Origin: Paenibacillus terricola
GTDB lineage: Bacteria; Bacillota; Bacilli; Paenibacillales; Paenibacillaceae
Direction of reading: 5' to 3'
DNA: 64,000 nucleotides
NCBI RefSeq assembly: GCF_014779765.1
Contig: NZ_JACXZA010000004.1
Coordinates: 62,001-126,000, forward strand
Positions within the stretch are counted from its first letter, which is position 1, and the number at the start of each line of letters is the position of its first letter. Position numbers and translations under genes: made by a program. The notes beneath the pieces are model-generated. The model was given only the letters and a program-made list of their open reading frames with translations. It searched no databases and was not told where the DNA came from. Positions 1-8,124 of the stretch are shown piece after piece.

Positions 1-152
1 TGCTGACTCTCGTATGGGGCGACGACTATTACGGGAGCGATCGTGCGGTGGATCATCTGATCAAGCGCATCCGGAAGAAGATCGAGCATCTGCCTGTTGA
101 GGCCGTATGGGGTCATGGCTATCGGATGAGAAGCGAAGGGAGCGCGGTCTAA
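1..152 (+). CDS. Response regulator, C-terminal end only (OmpR-type winged helix)
   Basis: The gene enters from the left edge; its frame starts at base 3 and the stop is TAA at 150-152. The 49 visible residues are the end of a winged-helix effector domain: LTLVWG, then a recognition-helix stretch with DHLIKRIRKKIE, then the closing hairpin VWGHGYR. That is the usual end of OmpR/PhoB response regulators, which bind promoter DNA after phosphorylation. The histidine kinase starting 2 nt downstream is almost certainly its partner. The receiver domain lies outside the window, so the stimulus and the exact regulator cannot be named. Confidence 0.85.
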   Translation, partial: LTLVWGDDYYGSDRAVDHLIKRIRKKIEHLPVEAVWGHGYRMRSEGSAV

Positions 153-154
153 CT

Positions 155-1729
155 ATGAAGCTCGTCCATCAAATCAATCTGGCGTTCGGCGCAGCGCTCA
201 TCGCGGTATTGGCGGTGACCGGCGTGCTCATCCACTATGTGCTGCTCGATCATTTCATCGGGACGCAGAAGGCGGATATGAAATCATATGGCAGCGTGCT
301 TGCTGCAACGATGAGCAGTAAGGAGACCACGACTGTGGGCGGAACGAATACGGGGACGGCAGTTACGGGGAGTAAACAGGATTCGTCGACAGGGAAGGAT
401 ACGTCTGCTGCGGTTGAGGGACAAGCCGCGGAGAAACCAGGGGCTTCATTGGATACGAGTGAGGCGCAGGAGGTTACGAGGGATCGGGTAACAGTGACTG
501 CCGATGCGGTGCCGTCGAGTGCGCCTGAGCTTGTTGCTAGTACGCAAGTAACCGTCCCTTCACCAGCTGCTGCAATTGAGGTCATCCTTACGGACAAAGA
601 TGGAAACGTGCTGCGAAATGATACAACGCAAGAAGCGAAGGTATTTGAAGCAGATACGGTCAACAAGGGGACTGCAACACTGACGACTGCGGCTTCGGAG
701 CTGGCTAGCGCGGAGCAGATGCAGAAACTGTGGACCGGCAACAATTCCAACTACCTATATGAGGTCAATGCACTGCCGCAAGGGACATTAACCTTAGTAA
801 CGCCGATGAGCAAAATCAAAGAGATCGAGATGGCGCTGCTGAGACGGCTGCTTATTATTTTCATCATTTGCGGCTTGTTCATTCTCTTGTTGAGTCATCT
901 GATCACGCGGAAGCTGATTACGCCGCTGATGCGGCTGAAGGATGAGCTGAGTAAAATCAAAGCGCGTCAATTCTCCTCGGTGAACCTCGTGCAGACAGGC
1001 GGAGAGATCGGGGCAGTGGCGCAGACGGTATATGAAATGGCAGGCGAGTTGGATCGATCGAGCCGGGTCCAGAAGCAATTTTTTCAGAATGCGTCCCATG
1101 AATTGAAGTCGCCCTTAATGTCGATCGTCGGCTATTCCGAGGGGATACGGGATGGTGTGTTCGAGGGAGAGGCGATGCGCAGAGGGTTGGACATAATCAT
1201 CGGGGAGAGCGGTCGTCTGAAGAAAATCGTCACCGAGATGACGCTGCTGGCGAAACTTGACGGAGAAGAAGACATCTATCACCCTGCGCCAGTGGAGCTG
1301 ATGGAGCTCTTGACGGAGACAGTGGAGCGCGTGAATCCGACGGCTGTGAAGCGCGGGGTTACGGTGCATGTTGAAGAGGGCGGAATTAGTGAACTGATCG
1401 TTCATGCGGACCGAGATAAATTGCTGCAGGCGCTGCTTAATGTGGCTACGAATGCGGTGAGGCATGCGGATACAGAAGTGCGGATTCAGGTGCTTATGCG
1501 AGATGGACAGGTTAAAGTGGAAGTGCTGGATGACGGGCAGGGAATTGAGGAAGGGCTGCTGCCTTATCTATTCCATCGATTCGTGAAGGGTAAGGATGGA
1601 GAGACGGGACTTGGCCTTGCGATTGCGAGGGCAATTGTGGAGCGGTGCGGCGGATTTATTACGGCTGGCAATCGGAGCGAAGGCGGTGCAGTTGTTGCGA
1701 TTGGGCTGCCTCGCGCGCCGGTCGTTTGA
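155..1729 (+). CDS. Membrane sensor histidine kinase with a Ser/Thr-rich outer loop
   Basis: Start chosen at ATG 155, 2 nt after the response regulator stop, with AAGGGAG upstream; an ATG at 107 would overlap the regulator. The protein has 524 residues. TM1 spans about 8-31, an extracellular segment about 32-225, and TM2 about 228-250, followed by HAMP. The HisKA box is NASHELKSPLMS, with phospho-acceptor His near residue 323. The ATPase domain shows an N-box (NVATNAVRHA), DDGQG and GLGLAIA. It should autophosphorylate and pass phosphate to the upstream regulator. The outer segment is unusually rich in Thr, Ser, Ala and Gly over about 100 residues and resembles no sensor domain I know, so the signal is unknown. 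Confidence 0.9.
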   Translation: MKLVHQINLAFGAALIAVLAVTGVLIHYVLLDHFIGTQKADMKSYGSVLAATMSSKETTTVGGTNTGTAVTGSKQDSSTGKDTSAAVEGQAAEKPGASLDTSEAQEVTRDRVTVTADAVPSSAPELVASTQVTVPSPAAAIEVILTDKDGNVLRNDTTQEAKVFEADTVNKGTATLTTAASELASAEQMQKLWTGNNSNYLYEVNALPQGTLTLVTPMSKIKEIEMALLRRLLIIFIICGLFILLLSHLITRKLITPLMRLKDELSKIKARQFSSVNLVQTGGEIGAVAQTVYEMAGELDRSSRVQKQFFQNASHELKSPLMSIVGYSEGIRDGVFEGEAMRRGLDIIIGESGRLKKIVTEMTLLAKLDGEEDIYHPAPVELMELLTETVERVNPTAVKRGVTVHVEEGGISELIVHADRDKLLQALLNVATNAVRHADTEVRIQVLMRDGQVKVEVLDDGQGIEEGLLPYLFHRFVKGKDGETGLGLAIARAIVERCGGFITAGNRSEGGAVVAIGLPRAPVV

Positions 1730-1815
1730 AAATACGTCAATAGGATGGTTGTTGGGGCTGTGCTTACGGTATAATAGGAGATGGACTTTACAGAAGAGAT
1801 CGGAGCAATGAACCT

Positions 1816-1983
1816 ATGTACTGTGTTTGCAAAGAGCATGTAGAACTCGCACTCGATAAATTTGTTGATGAATATGAAGATGCACCCGATATGGTGAACC
1901 TGAAGGACACGGAGTTCTCGGACTGGGACCCGCCGCGCCAATGCGATATGTGTGAGAACCCCGCCGAATTCCTGGTGGTGTAG
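1816..1983 (+). CDS. CxxH/CxxC small protein
   Basis: A 55-residue acidic protein starting MYCVCKEHVELALD, with GGAG 10 nt upstream of the ATG. It carries CxxxH near the N-terminus (CVCKEH) and CDMC near the C-terminus, a Cys/His set that could bind one zinc ion. It matches the small CxxH/CxxC protein that Paenibacillaceae commonly encode just before rlmH. Here the stop codon is 3 nt before the rlmH start, so the two are probably co-transcribed and translationally coupled. The function is not known. Its size puts it below usual gene-finding cut-offs, but the family match and spacing make it convincing. Confidence 0.85.
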   Translation: MYCVCKEHVELALDKFVDEYEDAPDMVNLKDTEFSDWDPPRQCDMCENPAEFLVV

Positions 1984-1986
1984 CCG

Positions 1987-2466
1987 ATGTTGATACAGTT
2001 AGCGACGATTGGGAAGCTGAAGGAGAAGTATCTCGTCCAAGGCATTGCCGAGTACGCGAAGCGTCTCGGGCCGTATGTGAAGCTGCAGCTAACGGAGGTG
2101 CCGGACGAGAAAGCGCCGGAAACGATGAGCGCGGCCGAAGAAGCGCAGGTGCGCGATCGCGAAGGCGAGCGCCTGCTCGCGCAGATTAAGCCAGATGCGC
2201 ATGTGATCGCACTCGCGCTAGACGGCGAGCTGTGGTCCAGCGAGGACCTCGCTGTGCAGCTCGACAAGTTAGCCACGTACGGCAAGAGCCACGTGGCTTT
2301 TGTTATTGGCGGCAGCACCGGCCTCTCCCCGGCCGTGCTGCGCCGCGCCCAGCAGAAGCTGAGCTTCGGGCGCATGACGCTGCCGCACCAGTTGATGCGG
2401 CTGGTGCTGATCGAGCAGGTGTACCGGGCGGTGAAGATTAATCGGGGGGAACCGTATCATAAGTAG
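1987..2466 (+). CDS. rlmH: 23S rRNA (pseudouridine-1915-N3)-methyltransferase RlmH
   Basis: A 159-residue SPOUT-class methyltransferase of full family length. It uses S-adenosylmethionine to methylate pseudouridine 1915 in helix 69 of 23S rRNA in the assembled 70S ribosome. Diagnostic features are the start [12 protein letters not shown], the AdoMet-binding knot region [13 protein letters not shown] and [11 protein letters not shown], and the C-terminal [17 protein letters not shown]. Its start lies 3 nt after the CxxH/CxxC gene. No terminator is obvious in the roughly 120 nt before greA. Confidence 0.97.
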   Translation: MLIQLATIGKLKEKYLVQGIAEYAKRLGPYVKLQLTEVPDEKAPETMSAAEEAQVRDREGERLLAQIKPDAHVIALALDGELWSSEDLAVQLDKLATYGKSHVAFVIGGSTGLSPAVLRRAQQKLSFGRMTLPHQLMRLVLIEQVYRAVKINRGEPYHK

Positions 2467-2587
2467 GGCGGGATTTTTATTGCGAAGAGCCAGTTTTCTG
2501 CCTTCCTAATATCCAATAACTATTTGAGCTATTGCAGTTCGAAATAGGGTAAAATGGTACAGACTATAGGGAATGAGGACTGAAACC

Positions 2588-3064
2588 ATGGATAAAGATG
2601 AAGTGATATTGACGCAAGAGGGCTTGGAGCAGATTGAGGAAGAGCTCCGCGAGCTCAAGACGGTCAAGCGTAAGGAGTTAGCGGAGCGGTTGAAAGTGGC
2701 GATCAGTTATGGCGATCTTAAAGAAAACAGTGAGTACCATTCTGCCAAGGACGATCAGGCGCACATGGAAACCCGAATTTTGGCCCTGGAGCGGACATTA
2801 AAGCGGGCACGAGTCGTGAATGCGGACAGTGTGGACTTGAATGAAGTCAGCGTAGGTTCTTATGTGGTATTGAATGATATTGAATTCGCCGAGAGGATCG
2901 AATACCGTATTGTCGGTCCGGCTGAAGCCAATGTAGCGGAGAACAAAATTTCTTACGAAAGCCCACTCGGAAAGGGTCTTTTGGGTAAAAAGGTAGGGGA
3001 TACAATTAACGTAGAAGCGCCAATGGGCACCCTTCAATATGAACTGCTCGAAATTAAAATTTGA
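2588..3064 (+). CDS. greA: Transcription elongation factor GreA
   Basis: GreA enters the secondary channel of RNA polymerase and stimulates cleavage of backtracked RNA. I take ATG 2588 (MDKDEVILTQEGL), which has GAGGA 8 nt upstream; an earlier in-frame ATG at 2573 has no site. The resulting 158 residues match the family. The N-terminal coiled coil spans about 5-75 and carries the acidic tip GDLKENSEY that delivers Mg2+ to the polymerase active site. The C-terminal FKBP-like domain ends LGKGLLGKKVGD and YELLEIKI. It stands alone here. Its sequence is somewhat divergent from the main Bacillus GreA, so it could be a second paralogue. Confidence 0.93.
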   Translation: MDKDEVILTQEGLEQIEEELRELKTVKRKELAERLKVAISYGDLKENSEYHSAKDDQAHMETRILALERTLKRARVVNADSVDLNEVSVGSYVVLNDIEFAERIEYRIVGPAEANVAENKISYESPLGKGLLGKKVGDTINVEAPMGTLQYELLEIKI

Positions 3065-3207
3065 AAAGCGTCTCATTTCATGATGGTACTTTTTTCAATG
3101 TGTGATTTTTTTATTAACGTAAATGTTCGTGTTGGAATATCTATCTGGATCCCAGATTTTAAAAGCTGATAGGGCTTCGTACTTAGAGATTAGTTTAGTT
3201 TCATGTG

Positions 3208-3231
3208 AAGGCACCCGGTTGGGTGCCTTTT
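3208..3231. terminator. Hairpin terminator, GGCACCC family
   Basis: AAGGCACCC pairs with GGGTGCCTT around a GGTT loop and is followed by four T. It can end greA transcription from the left and the aldo/keto reductase remnant from the right. It belongs to a hairpin family repeated at several other sites in the window. Confidence 0.75.
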
Positions 3232-3238
3232 AACGAGG

Positions 3239-3352
3239 TCAGCCATCGTGCCGAATGGTACGCACGGATTCTTCGTTATCAGTCATCATCATCGTTCCGA
3301 GGCTGATGGCCGATACTTCAAGTCCTTCGTTTCCTAGTTTTTTTTGCAACAT
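3239..3352 (-). pseudogene. Aldo/keto reductase, N-terminal fragment
   Basis: Reading leftward from ATG at 3352 gives 37 residues (MLQKKLGNEGLEVSAISLGT, then a short tail) before a stop at 3239. The first 20 residues are the hallmark start of aldo/keto reductases, which run to about 310-330 residues and reduce carbonyls with NADPH. Everything after the first strand-turn is missing, and a terminator follows at once. The fragment follows the AraC-type gene on the same strand, the usual place for a reductase controlled by such a regulator. It is therefore probably a deletion remnant and unlikely to be functional. Confidence 0.75.
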
Positions 3353-3489
3353 AGGATTCCCTCATTTCTGGCCTTAGGATCGTACGAACATGAGCCCATT
3401 CTAATTGATCCCCATTGAGGCAACCACACAACGCTTATACTAGTAAAAATATTAACAGTCAGCATCCTGATCCTTTGTAACCGGCAGAC

Positions 3490-4416
3490 TTACGCAAGGA
3501 TTTCGAAGTCTTTGGTCGAACCGCGAAACTCTTGAACATCCCGCATCGGTGGCCGGCCATACATACGGGCATATTCACGGCTAAATTGGGATGGGCTTTC
3601 GTAGCCGACGCGGAACGCCGCATCAGAGGCTAGGAGGGATTCCGTCAACATTAACCGCCGGGCTTCTTGCAAACGCACCGTTTTCTGGTATTGCAATGGG
3701 CTCATCGCCGTGACGCGCTTGAAATGCTTATGAAGCGCCGATGTGCTCATGTTCACGGATTTTGCGAGTTGGCTGATCACAAGCGGGCGGTCATATTGCT
3801 GATTGATGAATCGGATTGCTTGAGCGATGTTATAGGAATGGCTGCCGTTGGTTGCAAATTGATAAAGGAGCGCACCTTGTTCGCCCTGAAGCATTCGATA
3901 CAGAACTTCGCGGATGATAAGCGGCGCTAGAACTGGAATGTCCTCAGGTGCGTCGAGCAGTTGCATGAGCCGCATGATGGCTTCGAGCAATACAGGAGAA
4001 GTTTGGTTTATGGTAATACCTCGGCCGGTTTCTGTTTCCACGGAAGCCGGCCGTTTCATTTGTTCTACGACCTCCAGGATGAAGGCGGCGTCGAAGCTCA
4101 GTTTCAAACTTAAATAGGGAATCTCGGGTGAGGCTTCTACTATTCTGCCCATGATCGGTAATTCAACAGAGGTGACTAAGTATGTCGAAGGATCGTACCG
4201 ATAGGTTTCACCAGCCAGCGTGGCCGTCTTAGCACCCTGCGCCACAACGCAAATGGATGGTTGGTAGACGGATTCCAGCGGTTCCGACAAATGAGTGGCA
4301 TGCATCAGGGATAAATTAGGAACGGCCGTCCGATACGTTCCGCCATTGGGGGCATGGCGACGTATTAGAAGTGCCAATTGCTGCAAGGCGTGTTCCATAC
4401 GCTGCGATTCGTCCAT
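3490..4416 (-). CDS. AraC-family transcriptional regulator
   Basis: 308 residues. The N-terminal half (about 20-180) is the AraC_N cupin-like domain of YqhC-type regulators, with SICVVAQGAKTATLAG and the stretch around YLVTSVELPI. The C-terminal half holds the double helix-turn-helix with SALHKHFKRVTAMSPLQYQK and VGYESPSQFSREYARMYG. Such proteins activate nearby oxidoreductase genes in response to aldehydes or oxidants. It is divergent from an SDR gene at 4603 and precedes the broken aldo/keto reductase on its own strand, so both are likely past or present targets. The effector is not predictable from the sequence. Confidence 0.9.
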   Translation of the reverse strand: MDESQRMEHALQQLALLIRRHAPNGGTYRTAVPNLSLMHATHLSEPLESVYQPSICVVAQGAKTATLAGETYRYDPSTYLVTSVELPIMGRIVEASPEIPYLSLKLSFDAAFILEVVEQMKRPASVETETGRGITINQTSPVLLEAIMRLMQLLDAPEDIPVLAPLIIREVLYRMLQGEQGALLYQFATNGSHSYNIAQAIRFINQQYDRPLVISQLAKSVNMSTSALHKHFKRVTAMSPLQYQKTVRLQEARRLMLTESLLASDAAFRVGYESPSQFSREYARMYGRPPMRDVQEFRGSTKDFEILA

Positions 4417-4602
4417 TGTCTGTATAGGCCATCCTTTCTAGAAAGGTTGATCTTTTACTTTAATTATAGGGAGACGGAAGAGAATTAGGCAAGGATCGAA
4501 CAGGAATGGTCTAACGGCATGATACAATTTCTTACTATAATGAATCTGCAAGGTCTGGCGAATGATCGATAGATCCAAAACATGATAAAGGAGAGGAAAG
4601 AA

Positions 4603-5340
4603 ATGAGCTTGAATGGAAAAGTCGCGATCGTCACCGGGGCGTCGCGAGGCATAGGTCGGCAAGTGGCCATCCAATTAGCGCGATCCGGAGCGAAGGTGAC
4701 TGTCAATTATTCCTCGAGCCGGGGCAAAGCGGACGAGGTTGTAAAGACGATTGAGCAATTTGGAGGCCAAGCGGTGGCGATCCAAGCCGACGTGAGCAAG
4801 GTGAGTGAAGTTGAAGTGTTGTTCTCGGAAACGCTAGAGCGTTTCGGGCGTGTGGACATACTGGTCAACAATGCTGGTATCATGGAAAACCATGCGATTG
4901 CGGACGTGTCGGAAGAGATTTTCGATCGGCATTTCGCGCTCAACGTGAAAGGGACTTATTTTGCTTGCCAACAAGCGATGAAACATATGGCGCAAGGCGG
5001 AACCATCATCAACTTCTCGACGTCCGTCTCGGGTGCCATGCTCCCAACGTATAGCGTATATGCCGCAACGAAAGGGGCGGTCGAGCAGTTGACACGACAA
5101 TTGGCCAAGGAATTTGGTCCCAAGGACATTGTCATCAATTGCATCGCACCTGGGCAAGTGGCAACCGATTTGTTCCTGAATGGCAAATCGCCGGAGTTGG
5201 TCGATTCGTTCCGTCGGATGAACGCGTTCGGACGGCTCGGCGAACCGGAGGACATCGTAAATGCGCTCGAGTTGCTCGTTAGCGACAAAGCCCGTTGGAT
5301 AACGGGACAGACGATTCGCGTAAATGGCGGGTTTAATTAA
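4603..5340 (+). CDS. SDR family NAD(P)H oxidoreductase
   Basis: A 245-residue classical short-chain dehydrogenase. Start ATG 4603 (MSLNGKVAIVTG) has AAAGGAGAGG upstream; an ATG at 4582 lies before that site. The cofactor motif TGASRGIG, the structural NNAG, the catalytic Ser region (INFSTSVSG) and YAATK are all present, so it should be active. The Asn-Tyr-Ser-Ser-Ser-Arg stretch after the second strand suggests NADPH. It is divergent from the AraC regulator and is likely its target. The substrate is unknown. A hairpin terminator at 5364 follows the stop. Confidence 0.9.
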   Translation: MSLNGKVAIVTGASRGIGRQVAIQLARSGAKVTVNYSSSRGKADEVVKTIEQFGGQAVAIQADVSKVSEVEVLFSETLERFGRVDILVNNAGIMENHAIADVSEEIFDRHFALNVKGTYFACQQAMKHMAQGGTIINFSTSVSGAMLPTYSVYAATKGAVEQLTRQLAKEFGPKDIVINCIAPGQVATDLFLNGKSPELVDSFRRMNAFGRLGEPEDIVNALELLVSDKARWITGQTIRVNGGFN

Positions 5341-5363
5341 ATATTGCGGAAGCTGGATCTGAG

Positions 5364-5402
5364 AAAGGAGGGATGAACGGATTGGCGGTTTGTCTCTCTT
5401 TT
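5364..5402. terminator. Hairpin terminator, copy A of a duplicated element
   Basis: A 14-bp stem with several G-U pairs ends in TTTT and closes the SDR transcript. The segment from about 5342 to 5413 (ATATTGCGGA through GTGCTATCA) recurs with small changes at 9066-9142, including flanking bases outside the stem. The short reading frame that begins inside the stem is not believed to be a gene. Confidence 0.65.
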
Positions 5403-5523
5403 GTCGTGCTATCAGAGCAAGAAAAGGATGACCGAAAACTTGCCGTAAAGACAGCGCGGAGAACCGTACCACAAGTAACGATAAGTTTCTGTTGTACCGT
5501 ATTACGTTTCAAGGGGGCAGTCA

Positions 5524-6471
5524 ATGAACAAAACAGATCGTTTGTTGGCCATCGTGCTGGAGCTGCAGGGCAGGAAAGTGGTACGTGCCGAAGATTTGGC
5601 AGCACTATTTGAAACCAGCGTGAGGACCATCTATCGCGACATTCAGGCGCTAAGCGAAGCAGGCGTTCCGATTACAGGCACTACAGGCACAGGGTATTCC
5701 TTAATGGAGGGATATTTTCTGCCTCCAATCCGTTTTACAATAGAGGAAGCTGTGACCTTGCTTATAGGAACGGAATTTATCGAGCAACGATTTGATGATG
5801 ATTATCGTGATAGAGCCAATGTTGCTAGGAGGAAAATCGAAGCCACTCTATCAGACAGTGTTCGCAGCGAGACCTCCCGTATTCGCAAGTCGCTGCGATT
5901 GCTCGCTCCTGGCAAACAGGTTGCTCCGTCAAACGAAAGGGAAAATCTCGATAAGATCCGCCGAGCTCTGTTAGATGGGCGAAAGATCAGATTTCATTAT
6001 TCAAAAAGAATTACGGATCCCACGGGGGGCCGCCATAGCGAACGTACCGCCGCTCCTTATGGCCTTGTACTCGTTGAAGGGTCGTGGATGCTTGTTGCCC
6101 AGTGTGATCTACGCCAAGACATCCGCCATTTCCGTTTGTCCCGAATGGCTGAACTTATCGAACTAGACGAACGATTCGAACTTCCGGCGCATTTTGACTT
6201 AAGGGAGTATACCCCTTTAGACGATCGCCACTTGCGAGTCTGCCTTCGATTTGACCATGACATTGCAGATAAGGTGAAGGAATCGAACTATCATTACATA
6301 GAGGATATGAAAGGCCATCAAGATGGATTGGATGTGGTCTTACGTGTCCGGCTGCTGGATGAAGTGCTGCAATGGGTGCTTGGCTGGGGAGCGGGGGTAA
6401 TCGTGTTGGAACCCGAATCATTCCGAAATCGGATTCGTGAGGAAGCCCAAAAAATTCTAAAACGCTACTGA
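5524..6471 (+). CDS. YafY-type HTH and WYL-domain transcriptional regulator
   Basis: 315 residues, ATG preceded by a GGGGG site. The N-terminal winged helix (about 1-60) includes TSVRTIYRDIQALSEAG and is typical of DeoR-like regulators. The WYL ligand-binding domain (about 135-220) shows KIRFHYSKR and GSWMLVAQCDLRQDIRHFRLSRM, and a WCX-type C-terminal extension follows. WYL proteins bind nucleotides or other small ligands and control stress or detoxification genes. It lies between an SDR and a VOC gene on the same strand, either of which could be regulated. A strong terminator overlaps its stop codon. Confidence 0.9.
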   Translation: MNKTDRLLAIVLELQGRKVVRAEDLAALFETSVRTIYRDIQALSEAGVPITGTTGTGYSLMEGYFLPPIRFTIEEAVTLLIGTEFIEQRFDDDYRDRANVARRKIEATLSDSVRSETSRIRKSLRLLAPGKQVAPSNERENLDKIRRALLDGRKIRFHYSKRITDPTGGRHSERTAAPYGLVLVEGSWMLVAQCDLRQDIRHFRLSRMAELIELDERFELPAHFDLREYTPLDDRHLRVCLRFDHDIADKVKESNYHYIEDMKGHQDGLDVVLRVRLLDEVLQWVLGWGAGVIVLEPESFRNRIREEAQKILKRY

Positions 6472-6496
6472 CATAACGTTGTCAGTAGCGTTTTTT
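6461..6496 (+). terminator. Rho-independent terminator
   Basis: A perfect 12-bp stem (AACGCTACTGAC and its complement) with an 8-nt loop and six T. The stop codon of the WYL regulator sits inside the left arm. Confidence 0.92.
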
Positions 6497-6600
6497 ATAA
6501 TGGGACATGTAAATGTAAAGGCGATAGGGAAGTAACAAGTATGTTTTGCAACGGCTGTGGGACACAGCCAAATCTATGATTACAGGAAGGATGATATCTT

Positions 6601-7005
6601 GTGAATTTCGCTTCTGTACGCATCATTACTGACGACGTGGATCGTCTCGTCGAGTTCTATGAGAAAGTCATGGGCGTTTCGGCGGAACGACCCGCGCCCG
6701 TATTTGCCGAACTCGTTGTGCCATCATTCACCCTTGCAATCGGCCACTCCCAGACGACGCAGCTATTCGGTGCCGATTCCGCAGTGGCGGCCAATAATCG
6801 CACTGTCATTATTGAGTTTCGCGTGGACGATGTCGAGGCCGAATATGTGCGCTTGAAGCCGTTGGTCGATAATTGGGTACAGGAGCCGACCACGATGCCG
6901 TGGGGGAACCGTTCCATGCTGTTCCGCGATCCCGATGGCAACCTTCTTAACTTCTTCGAGCCGGTGACCGAGGATGCGATTAAACGGTTTAGAGGTAGAC
7001 ATTGA
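6601..7005 (+). CDS. VOC family (glyoxalase/bleomycin-resistance fold) protein
   Basis: 134 residues with a GTG start at 6601 and GGAAGG 10 nt upstream. It has the paired beta-alpha-beta-beta-beta modules of the vicinal oxygen chelate fold: FASVRIITDDVDRLVEFYEKVMG at the front (only the pattern matters) and MLFRDPDGNLLNFFEP at the end, where Glu is the usual metal ligand. Members include glyoxalases, dioxygenases and antibiotic-binding proteins, and sequence alone does not tell which. It stands alone, possibly under the WYL regulator just upstream. Confidence 0.85.
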   Translation: MNFASVRIITDDVDRLVEFYEKVMGVSAERPAPVFAELVVPSFTLAIGHSQTTQLFGADSAVAANNRTVIIEFRVDDVEAEYVRLKPLVDNWVQEPTTMPWGNRSMLFRDPDGNLLNFFEPVTEDAIKRFRGRH

Positions 7006-7172
7006 AGGGCAGTAAAGGATGGCCTTGAAACCTGCCGCTACGGGTACGTTAGGGGAGTGTTGGATGTTGTTCAAAAGCGAAATGCAGTTGCTGCGTGAGT
7101 TCCGAGCCCTTCGGCGGCTTGCTCGGCAGGCCCTAGTGCATTAGTGCACGGAACGAGGAACTTATAAACCAC

Positions 7173-7210
7173 GCAAAGCGGGCAGTCCTTGATAGGACTG
7201 CCTGCTTTGC
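7173..7210. other. Long perfect hairpin without a T-tract
   Basis: GCAAAGCGGGCAGTCCT pairs with AGGACTGCCTGCTTTGC around TGAT, with a single mismatch in 17 bp. No run of T follows on either strand, so it may act as an RNA-stabilising 3' end or a bidirectional barrier between the convergent VOC and SDR genes. The roughly 280 nt between these genes holds no other clear feature. Confidence 0.55.
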
Positions 7211-7286
7211 GACGCAATGCGAACGCAGCGCATGTACAGCCGGCATATGCGGAAGATTAGGTTCGGATGCACTCGGATAGATCAGT

Positions 7287-8012
7287 TTATTTCAGCCGCA
7301 AGCCGCCGTCCACTTCGAGAACCGTTCCCGTTACAAAGGTATTGTCGACCAGATAGGCGATGGCCTTGGCAATATCATCGGGTGCACCAACCCGACCGAC
7401 CGGCGTATTGTCGGCATAGCCGCTAAACGCTGCCTCGCGCTGCTCAGCCGGCAGCCAATTCCACCAGGCTGTATTGACGACACCTGGTGAAACGGCATTG
7501 ACGCGCAGCGGCGCAAGCTCGAGCGCAAGATTGGGCACCATCGCTTCCAGCGCTGCGTTGATGGCGGCTAGGCCGGAAGTCCCCGGCGAAACGCTACGGG
7601 CGGAGATGGCAGTAATGAACGTAATGGAGCCGTTCGCGCTGATCGTGTTCAAGCTCAGCTGGGCTGCCGTGAGCTGCGGCCAGAACTTGGCCTCGAAGCC
7701 GCCGCGCAGATCATCCAGTGCGAGCTCGCGGAAATTCCCAGCTCCCTTGGCGCCGGAGACGGATATAATGAGATGATCGAATGCGCCTTGGCGTTCGTAG
7801 AATGTTGTGACCGCTTCAGGAGAGCTCGCATCGAGACACTCGCCCGAAGCGTTGCCTTCGAGCTGCCGAAGCGCTTCTTCAAGCTTGGCGCTGTCACGCC
7901 CCGTAATGACGACCTCGGCTCCTCCTGCTGAAAGCATCTGTGCTGATGCAAGCCCCATACCGGATGTGCCGCCCATAATAATGATGCGTTGCCCTTGAAT
8001 CCCTTTTCCCAT
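7287..8012 (-). CDS. SDR-fold protein lacking the catalytic Tyr and Lys
   Basis: 241 residues. I prefer the ATG at 8012 (MGKGIQGQR), which has AGGAGG 8 nt upstream, over the ATG at 8018, which lies too close to it. The Rossmann motif is GGTSGMG and the end VTGTVLEVDGGLRLK is typical. The segment that should hold YxxxK reads TSGLAAINAALEAM, with Leu and Asn at the Tyr and Lys places, so classical hydride transfer is doubtful. It may bind NADP(H) or ligand in another role, or belong to a divergent SDR subfamily. It is divergent from a TetR gene and probably regulated by it. Confidence 0.85.
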   Translation of the reverse strand: MGKGIQGQRIIIMGGTSGMGLASAQMLSAGGAEVVITGRDSAKLEEALRQLEGNASGECLDASSPEAVTTFYERQGAFDHLIISVSGAKGAGNFRELALDDLRGGFEAKFWPQLTAAQLSLNTISANGSITFITAISARSVSPGTSGLAAINAALEAMVPNLALELAPLRVNAVSPGVVNTAWWNWLPAEQREAAFSGYADNTPVGRVGAPDDIAKAIAYLVDNTFVTGTVLEVDGGLRLK

Positions 8013-8058
8013 GTCCATTTCCTCCTATATGAACCGATTGATTTGTTTGCTTGTTTGA

Positions 8059-8087
8059 ATTATAATACGTAACGTAACGTAATGTAA
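8059..8087 (-). promoter_or_regulatory. Promoter of the SDR gene with operator repeats in the spacer
   Basis: On the minus strand TTACAT (8087-8082) and a consensus TATAAT (8064-8059) are 17 bp apart. The spacer consists of tandem ACGTA/TAACG repeats (8066-8081). A repressor bound there would block polymerase directly. The divergent TetR product is the obvious candidate. Confidence 0.65.
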
Positions 8088-8124
8088 ATAGGAATTTTGA
8101 AATATTTTCCTGGGGGTATTATTT

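Noticed and set aside
250-750. Leftward frame opposite the histidine kinase outer segment
   Set aside because: It mirrors a low-complexity Ser/Thr-coding stretch, which often opens a false frame on the other strand.
5373-5612. Rightward frame of 79 codons starting in the hairpin after the SDR gene
   Set aside because: It begins inside a terminator stem, overlaps the WYL regulator start and shows no family features; the related sequence at 9102 has stops instead.
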